From Bradysia coprophila (taxonomy: Eukaryota; Arthropoda; Insecta; Diptera; Sciaridae): a DNA stretch of 64,000 bases. Position 1 is the stretch's first letter, and every line of letters starts with the position of its first letter. The position numbers and the translations under genes are program-made. Below the pieces are notes generated by a model. The model searched no databases. It saw only the letters and a list, made by a program, of their open reading frames with translations, and had not been told where the DNA came from. Shown here piece after piece: positions 45,540 to 55,149 of the stretch. The stretch covers positions 3,762,988-3,826,987 of the forward strand of contig NW_023503372.1 of assembly GCF_014529535.1 (NCBI RefSeq), written 5' to 3'.

Positions 45540-46398
45540 ATGATGAATTTAATTGTCGATTTATTTAATGCAACCCTAGCATATAATCCCTTCAATTCAA
45601 TGTTCTCTGAGACAACGTTCAGTGGTTCAGAAACAACGTCTATGCTGCAGAGTGGATTGTTTATGTCTTTCATCTCGTTATGCCACTATTGGGAGGTATG
45701 CTCATTTGTTATATTAGAGCACGATACGAATTTTTTGTAGCACCTATAGGGTAATAGGGTATCCGTTGCTCTTTTCAATTTTTTTCAATTGATTTCATCA
45801 TACTAGAGCTACGCGAATGTTTTTGTAATAACATTTTTAAAACTGAAATCAATGAAATGAAATGAAATACCAGAACATACAGTGATGATGTATGTATCAA
45901 CCCTTTATAAATGTAAGCCTTATATGGTGATTACACGCCTATTCATTTCTTTGTTGGGTGATGCATTCGTATCGGGCTCGTTGATATAATATATTATGTA
46001 CAGGATGAATGTAATTCGCACAATTTTCTATAGGTTTGGAACATAATTCACTTCAGTTTCATCTCTCTTACATACATTCACATGCTTCTGTTGATATTAC
46101 AAACACCGTTTCCAAGCATAGCACCGTACCATTTGTTTGTATTTCAACCGCTCTGTATATTGTGGGGAATCTACTACTTAATATCAGGTAAGCTTTAACA
46201 GTATAATTGCATCTCGTATCTTATTAGGGTGGATGTGTGATAGAGCTACTTTTATGATATATGCAAATCGCTTTAATTTCAGTTTCTAGAGAGGAAAAGA
46301 ACAAAAAGCGTCGCCGTCGCCGTCGACAGAATCGAAGTGCCAACAATACTAAAAGTGAATTTATATATTGTCGTAACATTGGAATGCAAACAACTTAA
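45540..46398 (+). CDS. Small putative two-span membrane protein with Arg-rich tail, unknown family
   Basis: Three exons, 45540-45695, 46034-46187 and 46283-46398, all with clean GT-AG sites and matching phases, give 141 residues. The N-terminal about 38 residues are polar with Ser/Thr (SETTFSGSETTSM). Two hydrophobic stretches follow, about residues 39-75 (LFMSFISLCHYWEVWNIIHF continuing into FSFISLTYIHMLLLIL) and about 85-105 (YHLFVFQPLCILWGIYYLI). A very basic run (KNKKRRRRRRQNR) begins the C-terminal tail. I do not recognise the protein. The evidence that it is real is the agreement of three exons, since each is too short to be convincing alone. The Met codon at 45543 is an alternative start one codon in. 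The basic run could be a topology or nuclear signal. Confidence 0.65.
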
Positions 46399-46501
46399 AT
46401 ACTTTTTACGTGCTACAGCAATGTGAATGTCGCTTTGCTCATGCGAAATGTACATTTACATTGCTTAATCACTTAAAATACAGTACGTCCATGCTTCCAG
46501 C

Positions 46502-46572
46502 TTTTTATCTTGACGAGTAGGAATAAAGCTCTTCCCTTCGGGTCGAGCTATGACCCACTCGTCAAAATTAAA
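46502..46572. repeat. Short hairpin with GC-rich apex
   Basis: TTTTATCTTGACGAGT..G.AATAAAGCTC pairs loosely with GAGCTATGACCCACTCGTCAAAATTAAAA, and the apex is TTCCCTTCGGGTC. It resembles the fold-backs with GC-rich tips elsewhere in the window. Its AATAAA at 46522-46527 is the first such hexamer after the small membrane-protein gene. Confidence 0.6.
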
Positions 46573-46604
46573 ATTTGGAATCACGGATGTAATGTCCTAA
46601 ATAC

Positions 46605-46772
46605 ACTAACACTACTCCTAGCATTAACATAGAAAAGATTTGGAGGCTGATGGCATCAGAAAAGGCATTTCTTTAAAATACACACAAGATGGCAGTGTAC
46701 ACGCTTATATGTATGAAAATTTGAAGGCCTTCTGATGTATGACATAAGAGTGTTAGTGCTAGGAGCAGCGCT
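46605..46772. repeat. Weak inverted repeat related to about 8655-8735
   Basis: ACTAACACTACTCCTAGCAT...GATGG is mirrored imperfectly by ATAAGAGTGTTAGTGCTAGGAGCAGCG. The words CTAGCAT.AACATAGAAAA and GGACGCTGA/GGAGGCTGA are shared with about 8675-8705. Confidence 0.4.
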
Positions 46773-47495
46773 ATGACTATTGTTTTTTTCATGAGCTTAG
46801 CCAAGCCAGGGCAAGTGCGTTGGTTGGTTTATCAAAAGTAAAGTATGAATAGTATAGGTTGGCTTACCTTTTATTTGTGTCAAGTAAAGTAACGTGAGAA
46901 AACTACGATTAATGTTCTAAAATGTTCATTTAGCTTCGACAATTAATGTTCTAATCTTGTCTTTCGATTGTCGTAGAGAAATACAAATAATTTAGAAAAA
47001 TAAATGCATCCTGTCGACTTTTGTTATTATGCCGCTGCCGACCGATTATAGTTTACAATGGATGTTGCGGAAGTGAATCATTAAATGAGGTGAAATTTTG
47101 TGATAAAAGCAAACTTACAAAAGTGTTCTTTTGTTTAACAAGCTTCGGTAACTATTCGACAAATGTAGAGTTTGTAAATCCGAGCCGAAGCCGAGGTACA
47201 AAACTGTACTTGGGAAACGTTCATAAATGACGTACGTCTGCTTTCTTCAGTGTTGGCGTGAGATTTAGTCATAAAAAATTCGATAAGTATGCATTTTTAG
47301 AAGTCCATTTTGTAATTTGATCTTTTACTTTTGCGAAATAACATTTGAATAAGGATAATTAACTAACGAACGGGATATGGTCTGGGCCGGTTGGCTATGT
47401 TTTGATTTGACGATCGAAGAAACTACTGCAAAATTTCGTGATGCATTGAACGTATGTAGGATTGAAGCATTTACTTCTTGTAATATTCATCTTAT

Positions 47496-47613
47496 CAACG
47501 CACTTCAAGCAAAAGTGCTATTAATGACAGCTGCCAAATAGAGTACTTTTTGTATGAAATTTTATCCCCACTCTTTTTACAGTGTAAAATTTTGTATGGA
47601 GCACTGTCAAGTT
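47496..47613. mobile_element. MITE family CAACGCACTTCAAGCA, copy 3 (right end missing)
   Basis: It begins CAACGCACTTCAAGCAAAAG and shares TATTAATGACAGCTGCCAAA, CCCCACTCTTTTTACAGTG and GAGCACTGTCAAG with the other copies, then stops before the expected right terminal repeat. Confidence 0.75.
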
Positions 47614-47784
47614 GATCTTATACGATATTTCTCTCACCAAAAAATAAATTGATTGCTGAAATGCATATTGTTTTAGTATTAACTGATAAAAGGTCACGAC
47701 TAAATTCTGCCATTTTCCATATATTTTGGTCAAATTTTGACTCCTTGGTTCAATTTTGCTAGTATCCCTGTATACTCTGAATAG

Positions 47785-48540
47785 GCACGGTTGGGTTGAA
47801 CAAAACTTAAATGGAGTCGCGACACCACCTTTGATTTTTCTTTATGTTCTTATTGAGGTACTCGAGTACTATAAGGAACCACATTCAGTTCGCGGATTCA
47901 TCCAGTCGTTTCGAAGAAGTAACACTCATGGCCGTGCGGGACTGACGAGTCAATTAGAATACAGATTGTTATCACAACGGATAGAGTGACTAATTGTAAG
48001 CTAATTCTTGTTGAAATGGCTTCCCTCGACAACCTGACCACGAAGCTACAGCCAGCTAAAGTCGAAAATTTGACATTTTTAAATGGTGATATGTCATGTC
48101 CAAGATGAAGAGAGTTTGAATGGTTATTTGTGTACCTGTTTTGGACGATTGATTTTAGGCAATTTCGCGGATTGTAGGCCGAACGAAGTGAGTGAAAATT
48201 GTAATTTTCATGCTTCGGGGCCAAAAATGAGGGCAATTTTCCGAATTTTCTCGGGTTTCCGGCCCTCTGCATGAAAACTTACATGTGCACCTGTTTGGGA
48301 CGGTTGATTTAAGGCACTTTCGCTTGAAGGCTTGAAGGCTCAGCGAAATTGCCTAAAATCAATCGTCCAAAACATGTACACATGTACACCATTTCGTAGT
48401 TAGTGTAATGAAAACTCTTTGAATGGCGATATTTTGGTAGAGGATTCCATGATCTATTAAACGCCGAGAATGGATTTTACAAAATTTGTCTGAATTGAAA
48501 AAGTTTATTTTCATCATCATCGTCGAAACTGAACTCCTCT
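47785..48540. repeat. Dispersed repeat R1, copy 1, with an inserted fold-back
   Basis: From GCACGGTTGGGTTGAACAAA to GAACTCCTCT it parallels 62259-62712 (shared words: AGTCGCGACACCACC, CTCGAGTACTATAAGGAACC, GACGAGTCAATT, GCTTCCCTCGACAACC, GAGAATGGATTTTAC). About 290 extra bases, 48121-48412, are present only in this copy. No ORF of note. Confidence 0.85.
48121..48412. mobile_element. About 290-bp fold-back inserted in repeat R1
   Basis: GTGTACCTGTTTTGGACG and ATTGATTTTAGGCAATTTCG near the left are mirrored by CGAAATTGCCTAAAATCAAT, CGTCCAAAACATGTACAC near the right. A second partial copy (TGTGCACCTGTTTGGGACGG...) lies inside. It is absent from the other R1 copy, and TTTGAATGG occurs on both sides (48116-48124 and 48419-48427). 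Confidence 0.7.
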
Positions 48541-49016
48541 GTTATACACAGGTAGACCAATCTTGCAACAAAACAATAATGTCTGATCAGCCTGCAGTCT
48601 AAGCTTTACAACGATACCGAACTTGCCATACCAGCCTCACAGCAAGTAGGGTGAGCGTACCAATCCTCGGACAAGAATGAGTTCACCCTATCTGTTTACT
48701 ACAGTGATACATTATGACAAGTAAAATCTATGGTGCCTTGGACATATCAAGGTTACTCTATTTCATGTGCAACTCTTTGCACGAGTGCCATTGAGTATTT
48801 TTGATATGACGTACTTACGGCTGCACTTAACACACACTTTTGTTTTGAATCAAAACAAATAGGAATGCATGGAGGTATGAATGTATATGATGAGACTGCG
48901 CAAAATACGATAGTATGGATGGGATCCATTCATACACACAACGAAAACGAATTGTCAAAGTTGTCAGATACTCAGTTTTGCTACTTTTGTTTATCTGTCA
49001 AATTATCTGAATTAAA

Positions 49017-52000
49017 ATGGACGGACTGCTAATATTTGATCAACAAAATGATGTTATTTACACCAAGTTTAACGAACAAATGAAAACCAAATTGCATGAA
49101 CTCGCCCTCGAACAGGAACTGGTCGAAACGGATGCGGTTCGTGTTATGTTTTTGTTTTATTTTCGTTTGGAAATTCAATTTAAAATCTACTTCAGGTGGA
49201 GAAGGACTTTCTCAATCCGAATGTCTTGATCCAAATATTTAGTCCTATCATTGCGTCGCAAAGGATCATGACATGTCAATTCGATAATTCGTATTCATCT
49301 TTGGAGTGTGATGGTAACATCAATTTTGTGTTTGAAGAGGTAGACACGGTAGACAAACATTCCGTATTGGTCGTAATATTTTTCGCTTTTGCAGTTTCTT
49401 GGGTTTGTTTTTCTGAAAATTGGAATGAATTCCATCAAAGATCTTCAGCGTTCGGTGGGAGTTTGTTCGTGTTTCATTAAACGAATCTGTGGACCGGATA
49501 TTTACCTGTGAGTATCGATTCAGTTTTATTGCGGTGGAGTGATTTACATCCATACCTGCCACTTAGCCTAGAAACCCTTCCAGTTTGTCGAATTTTTCTG
49601 TATGCTAAAACAAGTGAACTTCGTATCTATCGCTTAAAAATTAGATTGAAGAAGTAATAGACTGGATAAGTAAACTATTCGCGTGATTGCTGTCTGTAAA
49701 CAGGGCCTATTTTAAGTAATTTTATTTACCAAAAATTACCAAAATTACTAGAATTTACTAAAAATTACCAAAAATTACCAGACATTTTTTGGTAATTTTT
49801 TAGTAATTTTTGGAAAATTTTAGTAATTTTGGTAATTTTGGGTAAATAAAATTACTTAAAATAGGCCCTGCTGTAAAAGGTTCAGGCAATGAAAATCTGT
49901 GTATAGTGTATGTCACTGACTAGGATTCTTATCAATATTGCTGACACAGGAGTTGAAGAACATAGACGACCAATTGTTCGTTAAGTAGAACAGTTTAAGT
50001 TCGTCTCTGATGAAAACAACAGTCCATTAAATAGGATGATGAGGATGATGAACTGTAATGACACGATAGAATGTACAGTTTGTCGATTTTTGCATTCCTT
50101 TGATGAATGTTTTCCAGCTTAGTTTTGTTGTATTAAACAAGGCCGCAACCGTATTTCGATCACCGTTCTAATCATTTTAGGCTGAAATCTTTTACTTCAT
50201 TATTGTTTATTCAGCTCAGTTTTGCTACCTAGGACCCAATAAGCGATAGCTCATTGCTTATAGTTGTCCTATAGCTCTTAATATTAGGTCGACCCGACCT
50301 TACCTAAAATAAAACGAGCCATCAGAACAGTCGGAGCGTTTGCTGCGACTGAGCCCCGTACAAACCCGTATATCTATTGCGTACGTGACCCTAGTGCGAC
50401 TATCACCCTACTTTGACCGTAAGCCTATTGCGCCGGTTAATGTAGTTAAAGTAAAATTATTATGTAATGTGTACATCTTATAAATTGCGCATAGCGCAAT
50501 TACGAAGCCCCGTACGACGTTCCGTTGAAACAAAAATTTCAAATCGCCCTAAAAATTTTATTTTTTTGAAGGGCCTAGTATCGGCCTCAGTCCGAGGACC
50601 CAAATTTAAAATTTTTTTCAACTACATTCTATTCGGCCTTTGATTACCTTCCAAATGAAACAAAAATTACGAAAAACGGATGAAATTTGCTCGAGTTATA
50701 TGTAAAATACACATAGGGCCCTAGTAGTGGCCTTAGTCCAGGGACCCAAATTTAATTTTTTTTCAACAACATTCTATTCGGCCTTTGATTACCTTCCAAA
50801 TGAAACAAAAATTACGAAAAACGGATGAAATTTACTCGAGTTATATGTGAAATACACATAGGGCCCTAGTAGCGGCCTTAGGCCAAGGACCCAAATTTAA
50901 TTTTTTTTTCAACAACATTCTATTCGGCCTTCGATTACCTTCCAAATCAAACAGAAATTACGAAAAACGAATGAAACTTACTCGAGTTCTATGTAAAATA
51001 CACATAGGGCCCTAGTAGCATTTCACTTCTAAGGCCCTAACTCACGGTCCACTCACCCGATTTTAAAAAACTTTTTTTTCCTGGAATGGTATTGACAATA
51101 CCTATCATTTGCCGTGTCATTTACATTTCCATCGTTTATTTTGCCATAAATATCACCAAAAGACCTTAAATCACTTAGGTGGCCCTAACTCACGAAGGGC
51201 CGACCCGAATGTGCCCATCTTCGAACTTAGCCTCACTATTTCGACTATCTTTCAGGGAAATTTTTGAAATCGGATTTGATTTACTCAAGATATCGACGTG
51301 AGGGACAGACAGACGGACAGACGGACAGACAAAATTTTTATTGCAGATTCGTCATCTATGAACATAGGCAAACACTTTGCCCTTACCGTTTGCTTCGAAT
51401 TCCATCAATTACACACGGCATCGTAATACTATAAGCCCCTTTGTACTTCGTACGGGGCTAAAAATTTTAACCCGAGAATCTGAAGCCAGTTGAATTTGAA
51501 ACCTCGGGACCCGACCTAACCTGATCCGAATTGAAGTTTTTGAACTGGAAACCCAAAAAATTTAAATTGGGTTCGAAATGTCCGAGCAATGATGATATAG
51601 ATTAACTAAATGTATTATTCTAAAAACTAGTTTCTGAAGAAGTTACCCACTTCAAATATAAATTTAAAAAAATTATTGAAAGCCTGACCCGAATTAAATT
51701 TTTTAAATCCGAGAAAACCCCTCAAAAACAGGTCGAGTTCGGCTCGGGAATGGGTTTTTCACGAAGTTTCATATCAGTTGCATATCAGTACCTTCTACGG
51801 TCACGGTTCGAAACCGATACGTGAAATATTTGTTTTACGATTTTTATGATTGTCTATCGACGGTAAGTCCAGGTTTAAGACATAGACAATCCAAATTGGT
51901 GTCAAAAGGAAGATATTGTGATCAAATATACACTTGACATACCCCGACCCCCACCCTCATTAGATCACACCTAATGGTACGCTTCGTATGCCTTTAGAAA

Positions 52001-54951
52001 CGTTTATTCTCCATCTGTTATCCACAATAATGACAAAAATATGTAACGAGATCTAACAAAGGCTCTATTATGTAGAAAGACGAATGATAAAGTTAGAGAA
52101 GTACAAGATTTGATATCAAATATTAAGATACAACTGAAACCAAAGTCGTAACAGACTTAATCATTATATTATGTCGAGCCATTAATGGGACTGTTAACAT
52201 ATTATTTTGAATTTTATTGCTAGCTTGACTAAAATGAAATAACTGACCAATGCAGAAAGGTTCGACTTTCCGAGCTTATGCTTTCCAGTGACTAATTTTC
52301 TTAACCAAATAATTTTAGACTAAAAACCATGCCACATAAATCGGAAATGCTAACTAAACTATTGTTGACTTGGGATAGATTATATGAAACTGATCAAGTA
52401 ATTGTTTCTGTTCCAAATTTCTTTAAGCCGAAACTAAGAGTAAATTTCAACAATTTTAACTACAGGCTGTACGAATGGAATCAGTTGAACATCTATTGGT
52501 GAATCTCGATTTGAAAAACATTGCTCAGAAAACGTTGGAAATTGCGACGGAAAATTTGAAACAAGATCCACATTCGCAGCGAAGTCATGCATGTCTGTTT
52601 GTAAGGAACAAATTTTTTTCCATGTTCTCGAGGTGAGCGCGATTTCAATTTTTAGAAAATCTTCACAAAAAATCAAATTACTTTTCCACTCACACAGCAA
52701 ACAGGCCCAAGAACTATCTCCCAGTGATATCCTATTCATCACAATATTTATCCAAAGTCTGGAGTCGTTGGAAAAGAAAATTTCCACGAATCTCTTATTC
52801 CTTCAAGGAAATGTGAACGGATCGTATGCCGGTTGCATTCCTCACATAGTTCACGTGTCTCAGCTGGATAACGACATCATTTTGGTGCTGTTGATCGAAT
52901 ATGGCAATTTGCAAGTGGCGAGTGGCTTGTACGATGCATTCTTTGCCATGCACAAAACACGGAATTTACAGATGCAAAACGATGTGGACGGACTGCGACC
53001 GGCATTTGACAAATTAGAATCTAGTGTTAAGCATGTCGTCGAAGCATTGAAAAAGGCCAAATTTAACAGTACCGACATCGACAATTCAACGAAGAAATTC
53101 GTTAGCCGCTGGGACGTTTTGAAGAAGAAGTACATCGATCTGTTCAAGAATTGTGATAAGGATTTGGTGGTCACTATCGAATCGAATTTGCCCGGATTTG
53201 TGGAAGCGTTGAAGGAATTATTTCGAGTAATTTTGCAATTGAATTTCGGTTTGATTTTATATTGACGAAGTCGCAATCACTTAGGTTACCTGCATCGAAT
53301 GCAATTCTCGTGAGCACGGTATTCAAAGAGTATCGGAAATTTCGTCGATGGTGGAAGGAAGACTTTTAGAGTTTGGCGAGTTTTTGCTGGTCAAATCTCA
53401 ACAAAATTTCACCTTGGGATCATATCCTTTTCAAAATAAAATTTTCGTGGATTTAGTTAAACATTCAAATCCATAGAGATGACATTGCGGCTGGGTGTGC
53501 TACCCAGCCGATATGTCATTTTTTTAAATCATCATACGATAGTCGAAAGAATTTCCTTAACTCCTTTGTTGATAACACATATTTAGAGGAATTCCCTGGG
53601 CTAGTTCACTTTATACATATCGACAGATCAACCGGCCGCTTGATCGCTCCAAACATTGCCGCAGATAATCCTTTGATTACAGCAAACAAGGTAAATGTGA
53701 AAGATTTTTTTGTTTAATTAGCTTTGCATGAAAGTTTGCTGGTCATTGTTAACCTTCCTGAAATAGCAATCGTATCGCCACGCCATCAGATAATTAAGTC
53801 TGTCACTTCTATTTTATACATTATCGCCGGACTGTTCAACGCAAGAAGTAAAAGATTTTGTTTCATACAAAATCTTTTACTTCTTCCGTTGAACCGTCCT
53901 TTTTGCTTATATAAGAGAACACGAGCTCATCGGTTTATTTTGTAATCGCTGCCAATAACAAATGACTGGCCGTTTCCGAAACGTTATTGTTAATTCAGTC
54001 GATAAACTTAGTCAAAACAACGATTTTCCGCACAATTATGAAAGTTATTTTACGTCTTAAGTGCGGTGAAAGTAAAAAAATTGACCAAAAAAGGCAGTAG
54101 AGTGAGAGTTATTTCCGCCTTCTTATCCATTCACAACGAAAATATCGTTTTTGTGCATTGGAATGTTCGCAAGTACTACAAACATCGTTTTTTTCCCCTC
54201 CTAAAAAGAATTTGCATAACTTACGGTGCATGATTCTGTATCAGGACGCGTGTAAAACAATTATTTATTGAAAAATAATTTCTTGTTCTTGTCCCTTGCG
54301 TTTCAAGCGGCTTCACAAAGATAACCTTCGCATTTGTTTCCCAGAATCTGTTTCCGGAATCGAACGAAACAAAGGCTTTTGAACAGAGATCAAGGCAATA
54401 TTCTTCAGCTGATGACTCTGAAAACTCTGAATAGGATATGCATCTCCGTCCATGCCCGACTTAATTTCGGCGGAATAAAAATGAATTTTCCATTTTTTTC
54501 AGATCTGGTCAATGGTCGACTTCTCACGATCTTATCTGCAAAAGGGACACATGTCGGTCATCTGGAAGGACACAGCATTCAGCTATTCGTATTTTCTTTG
54601 GTTCGAAGACCACAACGGATGTCCGATGAAACCGAAAGAGCTTCCAAACACATCGGTACAGACAACCATTAAACCACAAGTAGTTCCGGGTATTTTGTCG
54701 GGTGAATTTTACCAGTAAGTTGTACCGTTCATTACATTACATTTCGTTGAATAATGTGCCATTATCGTGAATTGCGTAGGTGGCTAATTGAAGTCTGTTT
54801 CCCGAAACAAAGTAAAGTCAAATGCTTCGAACTGTATTGCGTTCATTTGGGTCTAGCTAGTGCTAGCTGTGTGTTAGAGCATAATAGACGGTTGGCAGCT
54901 ACAATCACCGAAGTGACTGGGCTACCAGCTGGAATAATCGACGTTCTATAG
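49017..54951 (+). CDS. HPS1: HPS1, Hermansky-Pudlak syndrome 1 protein (BLOC-3 subunit)
   Basis: Ten exons (49017-49136, 49196-49339, 49395-49507, 52319-52397, 52466-52632, 52698-53226, 53285-53421, 53579-53690, 54503-54714, 54780-54951) give 594 residues, somewhat shorter than vertebrate HPS1 (about 700). Matches to the family are clear at [11 protein letters not shown] (N-terminal longin-like part), [56 protein letters not shown] and [14 protein letters not shown]...[12 protein letters not shown]1 pairs with HPS4 as BLOC-3, a guanine-nucleotide exchange factor for Rab32/Rab38 in biogenesis of lysosome-related organelles (pigment granules in flies). The intron 53422-53578 is AT-AC. The third intron (2.8 kb) holds a hAT-like MITE and a 950-bp repeat, and the eighth holds a hairpin. 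AATAAA at 55144 is the likely polyadenylation signal. Confidence 0.95.
49701..49870. mobile_element. 170-bp fold-back MITE in HPS1 intron 3 (hAT-like)
   Basis: CAGGGCCTATTTTAAGTAAT...is mirrored to the last base by ...ATTACTTAAAATAGGCCCTG. The whole element is one palindrome built from ACCAAAAATT/AATTTTTGGT words. CTGTAAA flanks both ends (49694-49700 and 49871-49877), one base short of the 8 bp expected for hAT. Confidence 0.85.
50506..51459. mobile_element. Dispersed element with AGCCCCGTACGA termini, copy 2, with 146-bp internal repeats
   Basis: It starts AGCCCCGTACGACG and ends CTTCGTACGGGGCT. The right 410 bases match 19108-19537, including the GACAGACGGACAG microsatellite. The left half has three tandem units of 145-146 bp (ATTCGGCCTTTGATTACC at 50631, 50776 and 50922). 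Another AGCCCCGTAC occurs at 50353, so the true left end may be further out. There is no ORF. It lies in HPS1 intron 3. Confidence 0.75.
53422..53578 (+). other. U12-type AT-AC intron of HPS1
   Basis: The intron begins ATATCCTTTT, the U12 5' splice consensus with the AT-AC variant. TTCCTTAAC, the canonical U12 branch site, is at 53553-53561. The intron ends GATAACAC, about 18 bases after the branch A. Removing exactly these 157 bases joins ..GGA TC|A TAT TTA GAG GAA TTC.., giving [13 protein letters not shown], which matches the conserved HPS1 segment. No GT-AG pair gives the same protein. The intron also contains an 18-bp-stem hairpin at about 53476-53516. Confidence 0.93.
53834..53894. repeat. 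Hairpin in HPS1 intron 8
   Basis: GTTCAACGCAAGAAGTAAAAG..TTTTG folds on CAAAA..CTTTTACTTCTTCCGTTGAAC, with a 7-base loop. Each arm contains the 14-mer AAATCTTTTACTTC or its complement. Confidence 0.8.
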
Positions 54952-55143
54952 AGAATATGTACAAAAAACACTTTACCCTGTAGTGATATCAATAATCTTC
55001 TGTTTTTTTGTATATCTTACACGGTTCTGGACCAGTACAACCGAACTATATCATGAACTTGTGTACAAAGATTTTAAAACAACCAAATGGAAACTTTTTA
55101 AAAGTGTTGAGAGTGTATGCTATGCACACAAATTACGAGCATA

Positions 55144-55149
55144 AATAAA
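55144..55149 (+). promoter_or_regulatory. Polyadenylation signal of HPS1
   Basis: AATAAA about 190 bases after the HPS1 stop, just before an A/T-rich end. Confidence 0.6.

Noticed and set aside
53422..53600. GT-AG splicing of HPS1 exon 7 to exon 8 using donors at TTC|GTGGAT or TTA|GTTAAA
   Set aside because: These add 7-10 unconserved residues before EFPGLVHF, whereas the AT-AC borders give the conserved SYLEEFPG segment without insertion.
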